Origin: Deltaproteobacteria bacterium
Lineage (GTDB): Bacteria > Desulfobacterota > BSN033 > UBA1163
Direction: 5' to 3'
NCBI GenBank assembly: GCA_020059605.1
Contig: JAGVBT010000068.1
Coordinates: forward strand, 1-54,741
DNA length: 54,741 nucleotides
The stretch's first letter is position 1; each line of letters begins with the position of its first letter. Positions 26,681 to 35,866 of the stretch are shown here, piece after piece. The translations under genes and the position numbers were made by a program. The notes beneath the pieces were generated by a model that saw only the letters and a program-made list of their open reading frames with translations, was not told the DNA's origin and did no database searches.

Positions 26681-26681
26681 G

Positions 26682-27635
26682 TCATACAAGCGCTCCGCCG
26701 CAGGAGGATCCTGATCCGGCGGTGCAGGCAAAACAGTGTTCCCCGGTGGAGACCCGGCGGATCTTCAGGTCTCCCGGCCTGAACGATCGGATGTGGTCAG
26801 GGGCGCCGTGATTTACAGGAAGGCCGAGCGCCAGGTTGAAATCGCAGTCATACAGCGTTCCATCCCACCCTACGCTGATCTGGCGGCGGCACATCAACCC
26901 GTTCACTGTTTTTGGATTAAAAGATTTCCGGAGAAGGTCCAGATAACTTCTTTCCTGGCATTGCCGGGCCAGTTCCTTTCGAAAACGTCCCAGGGGCATA
27001 TTGGTGATGGTGAGAAGGCGGGTGAACGTGATGCCAAAACGGTGCCGGAGCTCCCGGTGGTAGTCTTCTTCGAGTGCAGATTGGGAGGGGGGGAGAAAAG
27101 GCCCCCCGGGGTTATATACCAGGTTTATTGGCAACGTCGGTTCAGAGCCATAGCCAAGAGCATTCAGTCGTTTGATCGCTTCGACACTTTTTTCATAAAC
27201 GCCATCCCCCCGCTGGGCACTGACATTGTCTTTGAGATAGCATGGCAGGGAAGCCACGAGTTGAATCTGGCGGTCCCGGAAGAACTCCGGCATCTCCTCC
27301 ATTCCCGGTTCAAGGAGGACGGTCAGGTTGGTCCGGACCTGGACAGGATGGTCTTCCTGGCGAAGAGCGGCTACAAAACGGCAAAAATTCGGGTTGAGCT
27401 CAGGGGCCCCTCCGGTCAGATCGACAAGCCGGCAATCGGCGCTTGCCGCCGCCTCAAGGATGAGCTCCATTGTTGGCCAATGCATCATCTCACCCTGCAT
27501 AGGCGATGCCTCGAGGTGGCAGTGGGCACAACGCTGGTTACATCGAAACCCAAGATTCACCTGCAGGATCTCAATCTCCCTGCTGAACAACCCCTGGCCC
27601 GTTGTCTCAGCGACCCGCCTCTCAAACTCGTTCAT
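26682..27635 (-). CDS. ArsS-like radical SAM/Cys-rich protein
   Basis: A 317-residue radical SAM enzyme. The [4Fe-4S] motif is Cys32-x3-Cys36-x2-Cys39 in GFRCNQRCAHCHLEASP. The C-terminal Cys-rich DUF3641 part ends in CFACTAGSGSSCGG. This architecture is that of ArsS, implicated in arsenosugar biosynthesis, and of the related family in which some members carry selenocysteine near the C-terminus; here that place is Cys. No arsenite methyltransferase gene (arsM) is in the window, so an arsenic role is uncertain. It lies 31 bp after tal and 1 bp before TVP38. Confidence 0.87.
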   Translation of the reverse strand: MNEFERRVAETTGQGLFSREIEILQVNLGFRCNQRCAHCHLEASPMQGEMMHWPTMELILEAAASADCRLVDLTGGAPELNPNFCRFVAALRQEDHPVQVRTNLTVLLEPGMEEMPEFFRDRQIQLVASLPCYLKDNVSAQRGDGVYEKSVEAIKRLNALGYGSEPTLPINLVYNPGGPFLPPSQSALEEDYHRELRHRFGITFTRLLTITNMPLGRFRKELARQCQERSYLDLLRKSFNPKTVNGLMCRRQISVGWDGTLYDCDFNLALGLPVNHGAPDHIRSFRPGDLKIRRVSTGEHCFACTAGSGSSCGGALV

Positions 27636-27666
27636 CTTTCTTCTCCCAACCGATTTGAACCGCCGT

Positions 27667-28812
27667 TCATTTCATTTTTGATAGAAAGGAATCCCTTTTC
27701 CGGGCGATCTCCCCTAAGAGAGAGAAGAAGGAATCGGAAAAAGACTTAACCCCTTCGTTCTCCAGCTGTTCGGTTACTTCATCGATGTCAATGCCCGAGG
27801 CCCCGAGTTCCCGGAAGACCTTTTCCGAATCTTCGAGGTTGCCGGTGACAGTGACCTTGGCCTGCCCATGGTCCCTAAAGGCTTCGATCGTCGTTTCGGG
27901 CAGGGTGTTGACGCTCTCCGGCCCGATCAACTCCTCCACGTATTTGATATCGCTGTATTTCGGGTTTTTCGTTCCTGTGCTCCCCCATAATATTCTCTGG
28001 AGCCGGCCCCTTTTTTCTTTCAGAGAAAGGAAACGTCTGTCCGAGAAAATGGACCGGTATCGATGATAAGCGATCTTTGCATTGGCGACGGCGGCCTGTC
28101 CGAGAAGGCCCGCCAATCTATCTTTTTCCGCCTGCGAGGCGGATAAGGAGATCCGGGATTCGAGCAGCTGATCCGTGAGCGTATCCACCCTGCTCACAAA
28201 GAAACTTGCCACGGAGGCGATTTCATCGATCGGTTCTCCTTTGCCCGTTCTATGTTCCAGCCCCCGGAGATAGGCGTCTGCCACTTCCTCGTAGCGTTTT
28301 ACCGAAAAGAGAAGGGTGACATTGATATTGATTCCCTCGCCGATCAACCGCTCAATCGCAGGGAGTCCCTGCCGGGTGGCCGGGACTTTGACCAGGATAT
28401 TTTTCCTGCCGATGGTCGAGAAGATCCGCCTTGCCTCCGAAATCGTGGCCGCGGTGTCATAGGCAAGGTCGGGAGAGACCTCGATGCTCACAAATCCGTC
28501 CTGCCCGCCGGTCTGTCGGTACACCGGCCACAGCATCTCGGCTGCCGCGGAGATGTCTTCGATGGCCAGTCCGAGGAAAAGCTCTTTTTCGTCATGGATC
28601 CCCTGACCGATCATCTTCAGCAGGGAGGCATCGTAATCCGCACTTCCCGAAATTGCCTTCTGAAAGATCGTCGGGTTGGAGGTAATCCCGCTCATGCCAT
28701 CTTCTTCGATGAAACGTTTCAATTCCCCGGATTGGATCAATTTCTTGCTCAGGTTATCGAGCCAGATGCTCTGGCCCAGTTCCTTGATGCCGATCAATCG
28801 ATTCTTATTCAT
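27667..28812 (-). CDS. tal: Transaldolase (long form)
   Basis: It transfers a dihydroxyacetone unit between sugar phosphates in the non-oxidative pentose phosphate pathway. The 381-residue length and the sequence [31 protein letters not shown] and NILVKVPAT (Schiff-base lysine) fit the long bacterial form known from actinobacteria and some proteobacteria. The start at 28812 overlaps the tkt stop by 8 bases and is preceded by GAGGG. The longer frame to 28839 adds only a basic extension within tkt. Confidence 0.93.
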   Translation of the reverse strand: MNKNRLIGIKELGQSIWLDNLSKKLIQSGELKRFIEEDGMSGITSNPTIFQKAISGSADYDASLLKMIGQGIHDEKELFLGLAIEDISAAAEMLWPVYRQTGGQDGFVSIEVSPDLAYDTAATISEARRIFSTIGRKNILVKVPATRQGLPAIERLIGEGININVTLLFSVKRYEEVADAYLRGLEHRTGKGEPIDEIASVASFFVSRVDTLTDQLLESRISLSASQAEKDRLAGLLGQAAVANAKIAYHRYRSIFSDRRFLSLKEKRGRLQRILWGSTGTKNPKYSDIKYVEELIGPESVNTLPETTIEAFRDHGQAKVTVTGNLEDSEKVFRELGASGIDIDEVTEQLENEGVKSFSDSFFSLLGEIARKRDSFLSKMK

Positions 28813-30880
28813 CCCTCGATTTTTCTCCCTTCTTTTCAAATAAGAGACCTCTTACCCTGTTCAGGATGTGTTCGGCCGTGAATCCGAACTCCTTGAGGAG
28901 GACCTTCATGGGAGCAGAGGCTCCGAAATGGTCGATCCCGATGGTTTCACCCTTCAGCCCCACATATTTGTGCCAGCCCTGCGTGGACCCTGCTTCAATC
29001 GATATTCTCGCGGTCACCTGCGGGGGAAGGATTTGATGCCGGTAAGTTTCCGTCTGCCGCTCAAAGAGTTCCCAGGACGGCATGTTTACAAGACGGACGC
29101 CGACGCCTTCCGCCTTCAATTGTTCATAGGCCTCGAGCGCCGGATGAATCTCCGAACCCGCAGCGATCAGAATGATCTCAGGATTGCCGGAAGAAGCATC
29201 GGACAGGATATAGGCCCCTTTTCTCAGCCCATCGGCCGGACTGAACCGGGTCCGGTCGATGATTGGCACATTCTGCCTGGTCAGGATGATGGCAACAGGC
29301 CCCTCCCTGTGTTCCATGGCGAACCTCCAGGCTTCCGCCGTTTCATTTGCATCCGCCGGCCTGACCACGGTCAACCCGGGAATGGCCCTGAAACCGGCAA
29401 GTTGCTCCACGGGCTGGTGAGTGGGGCCGTCCTCTCCGAGGGCGATGGAGTCGTGAGTGAAAACATAAATGACATGGAGTCTCATCAGGGCGGCAAGCCG
29501 GATTGCCGGTCTCATATAGTCCGAAAAGATTAAAAACGTGCTTCCAAAGGGAAAGAGCCCGCCATGAAGCGCCATCCCGTTGAGAATGCTTCCCATGGCA
29601 TGCTCACGAACTCCAAACCAGATATTTGCCCCTTCATATCCCCAGGGGCCGGGAACGGCGCCCTGAGGAGTCTGTTCGACGGATTCCGGGCACTGGAAAT
29701 TGCCCCTGTTTTTCAAAACCGTGTTGGTGGACGGGTTTAGATCGGCTGAGCCCCCGGTCAGGGAAGGAAGGCGGGAGGCGATGGCATTGATCACCTGGCC
29801 GCCTGCGGAGCGAGTCGGCAGCCCTTTCGGATCGGGTGAAAAAACGGGGAACTCCTGATCCCATTTCTCGGGAAGGTCCTTCCTGATCCACCGGTCCCAC
29901 TCGATGCTGAGATCCGGGTAGGCCTTTTCGTATGACGCGAGCTTCGCCTTCCATTCCTCTTGAAGCCGGGCGCCCCTGTTGAGAGCCTCTCTGAAATGGG
30001 CGAGCGCTTCCTCCGGCACGAAAAAGTTCGGCTCAAGAGGCCAGCCGAGATTCTTCCTCGTCGCGATGACCTCCTCCTGACCCAGGGGAGAACCGTGAGA
30101 TTCAAACGAGTCCTGTTTGCGAGGGCTTCCGTAACCGATGTGGGTCCGTGCGGAGATGAGGGAAGGCCGGGATAAATCCTCGCGGGCTTTTGCGATGGCC
30201 TTTGCAATGGCTTCCCTATCGTTTCCGTCTTCAACGGATTGGACATGCCAGCCATAGGCTTCGAAACGTTTGCACACATCCTCGGTAAAGTGGAGCCCGA
30301 TTTCCCCCGCAAGAGTGATATGGTTGTTGTCGTAGAGGTAGATCAGTTTGCCCAGTTTGAGGTGGCCGGCCAATGAGGCCGCCTCCGAAGCGACCCCTTC
30401 CATCAGGTCCCCGTCGCTGACAATCCCATAGGTGTAGTGGTCCACGATCTCATGGCCGGGGCGGTTGAAGTGGGCGGCGCAGAAACGCTCGGCGATCGCC
30501 ATGCCGACCCCGTTTCCAAATCCCTGTCCCAGGGGGCCGGTGGTGCACTCAACCCCCGGTGTCTCCCGGCATTCGGGATGGCCCGGGGTTTTGCTCTTCC
30601 ACTGCCTGAACCGCTTGATCTCTTCGATGGAGAGATCGTATCCGGTGAGATAAAGAAGAGAGTAGAGAAGGGCCGAACCGTGGCCTGCCGAGAGGACAAA
30701 CCGATCACGGTCGGGCCATTGTGGGTGACGGGGGTGGTGCCTGAGGAATCTTGTCCAGAGGACATAAGCCATGGCAGCAGCGCCCATGGGCATTCCGGGA
30801 TGTCCGGAGTTTGCTTGCTGAACCATATCCACCGACAACATCCGGATGGTGTTGATGCAAAGTTCGTCGCGGTCCATCAT
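28805..30880 (-). CDS. tkt: Transketolase
   Basis: This ThDP enzyme of the pentose phosphate pathway has 691 residues in the usual three domains. The ThDP/Mg motif begins [19 protein letters not shown] and ends in YDNN. Phosphate- and sugar-binding histidines are visible in [28 protein letters not shown] and [20 protein letters not shown]. It overlaps rpe upstream (ATGA) and tal downstream, so the three enzymes form a tight rpe-tkt-tal unit sufficient to interconvert pentose, triose and hexose phosphates. Confidence 0.97.
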   Translation of the reverse strand: MMDRDELCINTIRMLSVDMVQQANSGHPGMPMGAAAMAYVLWTRFLRHHPRHPQWPDRDRFVLSAGHGSALLYSLLYLTGYDLSIEEIKRFRQWKSKTPGHPECRETPGVECTTGPLGQGFGNGVGMAIAERFCAAHFNRPGHEIVDHYTYGIVSDGDLMEGVASEAASLAGHLKLGKLIYLYDNNHITLAGEIGLHFTEDVCKRFEAYGWHVQSVEDGNDREAIAKAIAKAREDLSRPSLISARTHIGYGSPRKQDSFESHGSPLGQEEVIATRKNLGWPLEPNFFVPEEALAHFREALNRGARLQEEWKAKLASYEKAYPDLSIEWDRWIRKDLPEKWDQEFPVFSPDPKGLPTRSAGGQVINAIASRLPSLTGGSADLNPSTNTVLKNRGNFQCPESVEQTPQGAVPGPWGYEGANIWFGVREHAMGSILNGMALHGGLFPFGSTFLIFSDYMRPAIRLAALMRLHVIYVFTHDSIALGEDGPTHQPVEQLAGFRAIPGLTVVRPADANETAEAWRFAMEHREGPVAIILTRQNVPIIDRTRFSPADGLRKGAYILSDASSGNPEIILIAAGSEIHPALEAYEQLKAEGVGVRLVNMPSWELFERQTETYRHQILPPQVTARISIEAGSTQGWHKYVGLKGETIGIDHFGASAPMKVLLKEFGFTAEHILNRVRGLLFEKKGEKSRDE

Positions 30881-31530
30881 TTCGTTTCAACTGCCTCCCA
30901 TTCTTTGATTTTATTTATGAACTGCCTGTAATTCTCCTCGGGAACGCCCTTGAGGAAGATCCGGCTCCCCACGCAGACGGAATCGACACCGATCTCTTTA
31001 AATAATTTTAAATTCTCCAAGGAGACGCCCCCATCGACGGAAATGATTTTGTCCGGAAAGAGGCGCCTCGTCTCTTTAACCTTCTTCAATACTTCGGGCC
31101 GGAAGGGGCTTCCGTAATGACCCGGGTCGACCGCAAGAAAGAGCAACGTCCCCACATGCTTTGATATTTCTCTAAATTGAATCAGCTCCGTTTCCGGGTT
31201 CACCGCCAATCCCGCTGGAATTCCTCTCTGCTCCATCCGACGGATAAAATCGATAGGATCAACCTTCGATTCCAAATGGAAAATCGCTTTTTTGAGACGG
31301 GGATGCCGGATGCGGGCCATTAAGGAAGCGGGGTCCTTGACCATCAGGTGAATTTCAAAATCGGGGGAAGCGTTGATCCTGTTGATCTCTTCTCCGGAGA
31401 AGCTTCGCGAAGGAACGAACTCTCCATCCATCAGGTCGATTTGAACGTAATCCGTAAAGGATTCGGCTTGCCTCAACATCTTCAGGCAGTCATCGAATTT
31501 TTCTGCAAGGATGGCCGGCACGACTTTCAT
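30877..31530 (-). CDS. rpe: Ribulose-phosphate 3-epimerase
   Basis: It interconverts ribulose 5-phosphate and xylulose 5-phosphate. The start at 31530 gives MKVVPAILA and a normal 217-residue TIM barrel, with AGGAG ten bases upstream; the much longer frame to 31878 is an artefact. The conserved [25 protein letters not shown] and [12 protein letters not shown] are present. A promoter candidate on the minus strand (TTGCGA at 31642-31647, 18 bp, TATGAT at 31618-31623) would drive rpe-tkt-tal. Confidence 0.94.
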   Translation of the reverse strand: MKVVPAILAEKFDDCLKMLRQAESFTDYVQIDLMDGEFVPSRSFSGEEINRINASPDFEIHLMVKDPASLMARIRHPRLKKAIFHLESKVDPIDFIRRMEQRGIPAGLAVNPETELIQFREISKHVGTLLFLAVDPGHYGSPFRPEVLKKVKETRRLFPDKIISVDGGVSLENLKLFKEIGVDSVCVGSRIFLKGVPEENYRQFINKIKEWEAVETK

Positions 31531-31617
31531 GGGATGTGTTCTCCTGTCTGGTTGAATTTCAGTTGAAAGAGAATCGAATTTATGGGACGATTCTGATATA
31601 AATATCAAATTGCGAGA

Positions 31618-31647
31618 ATCATAGCAAATAAATTCATTTATTCGCAA
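31618..31647 (-). promoter_or_regulatory. Candidate sigma-70 promoter of rpe-tkt-tal
   Basis: TTGCGA (31642-31647) and TATGAT (31618-31623) on the minus strand are 18 bp apart. The spacer contains the palindrome AATAAATTCATTTATT, which could be an operator. Transcription would begin about 80 bases before rpe. Confidence 0.4.
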
Positions 31648-31711
31648 GGCAAAATTTGACCGGATTCGCAACCCCTCGACCGAAGAGAGGGGACCGGCCC
31701 GGGAGGCTGTT

Positions 31712-34234
31712 TTGCGCGAGAGACTCTTAAGCGGAATTGCCCGTCTCTGTATCCGGCGGCACCGGAGGATCCTCCTCCTCTTTTTTGTTCTTCTGGGAGT
31801 TGCCTTCGTTCTCACCGGCCGGCTCCGGTTTGACCCCAACTTCCTCAAGCTCTTTCCGTCCGAGGAAGGTCCCATCAAGCTTTACATGGAGAACCTCAAA
31901 GAGGCGGGGACCTTCGATCTTCTCTTCATTCTCCTGGAACAGGAAGAAGGAGCAGAACCCGGGCGATTGGCGGAATCGGGCAGGACCATTGCGGACGCCC
32001 TGAAGGCGATCGAGATCGACGGAAGAAAGGCCTTTCAACGAGTCCGGTTTCAAAAGATAGAGGCCGAGGACCTGGAGGGAGTCAAGCCGGCGTTTTCTCT
32101 TTTTCTGACCCATCCCTACCTCTTCCTCGATGAAAAAGACATTCCCAAACTGATGGAGAAATGGAGCGCGGAGGAGATCGACCGACAGGTTCGAAAAAAT
32201 AGGAGAACCCTGGTCAGCCAGGCGTCCTTTGCGATGAAAGACCTGATCCGGATCGATCCCTTTGAAATGCGATGGCTTTTCATGGAGAAATGGCGGGAAG
32301 GAATGAAGGGGATGGAATTCGAAGAGGCCGGCAATTTTTTCCTTTCCAGGGATCGGAAATCGCTCCTGATCATTACGGAGCCTGCGCAACCTGCGACCGA
32401 TCTCTCCTTTTCATCATCCCTGGTGGAGGCCCTGGAGAAACGGATCCTGCCGGTCCATTCCGGCCCCCCCCATCGTTTGAAGATTTCCATCACCGGCGCC
32501 CATCCCATCGCCACCGCCGAAGCCAGGGCCCTTCGGTTCGATATGCAGGGTTCTTTTTTCTTCTCCCTCCTTCTGGTCTTAATCCTGTTTTTATATGCCT
32601 ACCGAAGATGGATCACCTTCGTCTTTGTGGGACTTCCTCTCTTCGGAGGAATCCAGTTAACCATGGGAATTGCCTCGGCCACGCTTGGCAGTTTGAACAT
32701 CCTGACCACCGCCTTTGCCGCGATCCTGGTGGGATTGGGGATCGATTTCGCAGTCCATATTTATGACCGGTACCAACAGGAAAGGGCCTCGGGATCGGAT
32801 ATTCCAAGGGCCATCGAGACCACCCTGACCCAGACCGGGAAAGCGGTCTGGACCGGGGCGTTCACCACGATCTTTGCCTTTTCGATTCTTTTCTTTTCCC
32901 GCGTCCAGGGGATTCTGGAACTGGCCTTCCTCGTATCGGTGGGGCTTCTCTGCGCACTGCTCTGTATCTTTTTTGTCCTTCCCTCCTTTCTTATCTGGAT
33001 TGACCGGAGGAAGGACCCTTATTCCTATGGTTCCCTGAATACCTTCCCCTTCCGGGCGACTTCTTCTTTCCTGAAGAAGCGCCCTCTTGCCATCCTGTTG
33101 GGATTTATCGGGGTGACGGTCTTCTTTGCCTTTTTTGCCTGCCGGATTGAATTGGAAAGGGATTTTAGAAATCTCAGGCCCAGGCAGGTTGAAGCCCTCC
33201 AGGCCCTGGACCGAATGATAGAGATCTTTGGAGGAAGAAAACTCGAAGCGCTTGCCCTTCATGAAGGGAAGGAGCTTGCTTCCCTCCTGCTCGCCGAGGA
33301 GAAACTGGCCAAGGCCCTTGAACAATACGAAAAGGAGGGGAAAATCCATTCTTTCACCTCTCTGTCGGCCTTCGTTCCCTCTCCGGAAAAACAGCGGAAG
33401 ACGGCCCGACTCCTCCGTGAATCGATCGATCTGGAAAAGGTGAAAACGGATTTCATCCGGTCCCTGAAAGAGAACGGTTTTGCTTTACCGGAATTTCAAC
33501 CCGTGATTGAAAGCCTCGAGGCGTTATCCCGAGGGAGTGAAATCATCCATCCCCCTGAAGCCGTGATCGCCGTTCTCCGGCAAGGCCCTTTGAAGAAGGG
33601 GATCGAACCGTTTCTTGTCCAAAAAGAGGAGGGCTATCGACTCATTTCCCATCTCTACTATGAGAAGGGGAAACTCTCACTGGACCAGCTGGACAGGGAC
33701 CTCCCGGGAATTTCGATCACCGGTCCCGAGCGGGTGGAGTCGGAGATCCTCCGGATTGTGAAAGAAGATCTATTTCTCCTCACGCCGATTGCATTCGTCA
33801 TCATCCTGGTCTGGGTTTATTTTCATTTCAGGCAGTGGCGCGCCACGGTTTTTACGCTCCTGCCTTTGACTCTGGGATTGGTCTGGATGGTGGGCTCGAT
33901 GTCGCTCCTGGGAATTCGTTTTAACTTTGTCAATGCCGTCATCCTCCCCATGATCATCGGGATGGGTATCGACAACAGCATTCATCTGATGCATCGCTTT
34001 TTAGAAGGGGGAGGACGGGATGTAGGCCTCGCCCTTCGCACGACAGGAAGGGCCATGGCCATGTGCTCGCTGACCACGATGCTCGGATTCGGTTCACTGG
34101 TCACGGCGCGCTACCAGGCCCTCTCGACCATGGGTTGGGTGACCATTTTCGGGATGGGGTTCTGTTCCATCGCCTCCCTCACATTGCTCCCCGCAATCCT
34201 GATTTTGTGGAAGAGGAGGTCGGGTGAACCGTAG
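31712..34234 (+). CDS. MMPL/RND-family exporter
   Basis: An 840-residue membrane protein with two repeated halves. Each half has one leading membrane helix (RRILLLFFVLLGVAFVL; PLAILLGFIGVTVFFAFF), a large external domain, and a bundle of five helices containing the family motif GLGIDFAVHIYDR or GMGIDNSIHLMHR. Such transporters move lipids, sterols/hopanoids or lipid-linked compounds with proton flow. The TTG start follows GGGAGG by 6 bases. The next gene, a CrtI-like FAD enzyme, overlaps by 11 bases, so the two are co-translated; a B12 radical SAM gene follows. The cargo is likely a lipid or isoprenoid, by inference. No squalene-hopene cyclase is in the window. Confidence 0.88.
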   Translation: MRERLLSGIARLCIRRHRRILLLFFVLLGVAFVLTGRLRFDPNFLKLFPSEEGPIKLYMENLKEAGTFDLLFILLEQEEGAEPGRLAESGRTIADALKAIEIDGRKAFQRVRFQKIEAEDLEGVKPAFSLFLTHPYLFLDEKDIPKLMEKWSAEEIDRQVRKNRRTLVSQASFAMKDLIRIDPFEMRWLFMEKWREGMKGMEFEEAGNFFLSRDRKSLLIITEPAQPATDLSFSSSLVEALEKRILPVHSGPPHRLKISITGAHPIATAEARALRFDMQGSFFFSLLLVLILFLYAYRRWITFVFVGLPLFGGIQLTMGIASATLGSLNILTTAFAAILVGLGIDFAVHIYDRYQQERASGSDIPRAIETTLTQTGKAVWTGAFTTIFAFSILFFSRVQGILELAFLVSVGLLCALLCIFFVLPSFLIWIDRRKDPYSYGSLNTFPFRATSSFLKKRPLAILLGFIGVTVFFAFFACRIELERDFRNLRPRQVEALQALDRMIEIFGGRKLEALALHEGKELASLLLAEEKLAKALEQYEKEGKIHSFTSLSAFVPSPEKQRKTARLLRESIDLEKVKTDFIRSLKENGFALPEFQPVIESLEALSRGSEIIHPPEAVIAVLRQGPLKKGIEPFLVQKEEGYRLISHLYYEKGKLSLDQLDRDLPGISITGPERVESEILRIVKEDLFLLTPIAFVIILVWVYFHFRQWRATVFTLLPLTLGLVWMVGSMSLLGIRFNFVNAVILPMIIGMGIDNSIHLMHRFLEGGGRDVGLALRTTGRAMAMCSLTTMLGFGSLVTARYQALSTMGWVTIFGMGFCSIASLTLLPAILILWKRRSGEP

Positions 34235-35714
34235 ACGCTATGACGCCATTGTCATCGGAGCCGGAATGGCGGGACTGACCGCGGGCAGCCTTCTTGCCAG
34301 GAGGGGATGGAAGGTCCTTCTCCTTGAAAAAGAGAGCCAGGCGGGAGGCTATGTCGTCTCGTTTCAAAGGGGGGATTATACCTTTGATGCAACAGGCGCT
34401 TTCATCGGAGGATGCGAGGAGGGGGGACAGTTTCACGAGATCCTGAAAGAGATCGGCGCCCATGAGGCCATCGAATTTATTCCCGTCCGGCAGATCCGAA
34501 ACATCTACCCCGGGTTTGAGGTCTCCCTCGAAACTGGAGGGTTTTCTTCCTATGCCCATGCCCTGGGGGCCCTCTTTCCAGAAGAAGAGAAGGGGTTAAG
34601 GGAATACCTTGCCCTGGTCGAACGGATCGGGAATGAGGTGAAGTCCTACTCCGATATCACCCTGGTCAGAAAGATTCTCTTTCCTTTCTTCTTCAGAAAT
34701 CTGATCCGCTACCACCGGACCGCTCACCAGGCGGTTCTTGACCGTCTCTTCAGGGGAGGGGAGATCAAGATGGCCCTTCATACCCTGCCTGCGACGGACC
34801 CGCCCTCAAGGCTCTCCTTTCTCTTCGTCGCCACCCTCATCAGCAAAGCCCTGATGGAGGGCGTCTTCTATCCGAGGGGAGGAATGGGAAGAGTTCCGGA
34901 GGCCATCGGCCATTGCCTTCTTAACTCGGGCGGCGAGATCCTTCTCCGGACCGGGGTCGATCGGATCCTCATCAGAAATGGAAAGGCGGAAGGGGTTGTG
35001 ACCAAGAACGGCGAAGTGTTTGAGTCGCCCCTGATCATTTCCGGCATCAACCCAAATCACCTAACCGGCATGCTTCCGCGAGAATACCGGGGATCCCTGA
35101 CGAGCAAGATGGATCAATATGAATATTCGCTCTCCTGCTTCATCCTCTATGCGGCCACGGATTTGAATTTACGAAAGATGGGGCTTCCCTATTTTACCTA
35201 TCTGCGCTCCCTTTCCGACCTGGAAGAGGAGTATCGAATGATGCAAAGGGGCGAAGTTCCCCAAAACCCCACGTTGATCCTTTCGATCCCGACGCTTTTG
35301 GATCGTTCACTGGCGCCGAAGGGGAAACACCTTCTGAAGGTTCTTGCCATGGTTCCCTATCATTACAGGGACGGATGGGGAAGGGGAAATCCGGAAGATT
35401 ACCGACGAATCAAGGAGGAATTTTCTCAGACGATCCTTCAACAGCTGGACTCGAAGATCATTCCGGGTCTAAAGAATCATCTCCTCTTTCACGAAGCGGC
35501 CACCCCGTTAACGCTGGAGCGCTATACCGGAAATGAGCAGGGCGCCATGTACGGCCTTGCTTCCACGCCCGGCCAGTTCGGCAACGGGAGGCCGTCGCAC
35601 CAGACGGTTGTCCCCGGACTCTTTCAGGCGGGCCATTATACCCGCCCCTCCCACGGCATCGTCGGCGCCGCTCTCTCCGGACTCTTCGCCGCAAGAGCCA
35701 TCCTCAGGAAATAG
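34224..35714 (+). CDS. CrtI/phytoene-desaturase-like FAD oxidoreductase
   Basis: A 496-residue flavoprotein. The N-terminal FAD motif is IVIGAGMAGLTAGSLLARRG...LEKESQAGG, and the C-terminal FAD signature is FQAGHYTRPSHGIVGAALSG. This layout matches the phytoene desaturase, carotenoid isomerase and retinol saturase group, which act on long polyene or isoprenoid chains. There is no phytoene synthase in the window, so a carotenoid role is not shown. The GTG start lies within the end of the MMPL gene after AGGAGG. Tight coupling to the exporter suggests that enzyme and exporter act on the same lipid. Confidence 0.87.
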   Translation: MNRRRYDAIVIGAGMAGLTAGSLLARRGWKVLLLEKESQAGGYVVSFQRGDYTFDATGAFIGGCEEGGQFHEILKEIGAHEAIEFIPVRQIRNIYPGFEVSLETGGFSSYAHALGALFPEEEKGLREYLALVERIGNEVKSYSDITLVRKILFPFFFRNLIRYHRTAHQAVLDRLFRGGEIKMALHTLPATDPPSRLSFLFVATLISKALMEGVFYPRGGMGRVPEAIGHCLLNSGGEILLRTGVDRILIRNGKAEGVVTKNGEVFESPLIISGINPNHLTGMLPREYRGSLTSKMDQYEYSLSCFILYAATDLNLRKMGLPYFTYLRSLSDLEEEYRMMQRGEVPQNPTLILSIPTLLDRSLAPKGKHLLKVLAMVPYHYRDGWGRGNPEDYRRIKEEFSQTILQQLDSKIIPGLKNHLLFHEAATPLTLERYTGNEQGAMYGLASTPGQFGNGRPSHQTVVPGLFQAGHYTRPSHGIVGAALSGLFAARAILRK

Positions 35715-35866
35715 GGGACGTTGGTTCTGAAACAACTTGCCAAATTCCTGTCATTTATCACGGGACAAAAACAGGAGGTATCAAACGCGCGGCTTTTCAG
35801 CCTCGCGGGTGTTTAAAGGGGAATTAAAGTTGAAATCCTTTCGTTCAACATCTTACAATCCTCTCA

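Noticed and set aside
26682-26684. TGA of the ArsS-like gene as selenocysteine
   Set aside because: The residue that is selenocysteine in some relatives is already Cys four to five codons earlier, and the TVP38 start follows immediately; this TGA is an ordinary stop.
31531-31878. N-terminal extension of rpe by 116 codons
   Set aside because: The extension is basic, lies opposite the start of the MMPL gene and does not resemble the family; a good ATG with AGGAG exists at 31530.
35767-35822. Terminator between the FAD enzyme and the B12 radical SAM genes
   Set aside because: A GC-rich imperfect hairpin exists near 35786-35817, but pairing is irregular and no T-run follows, so I do not call it.
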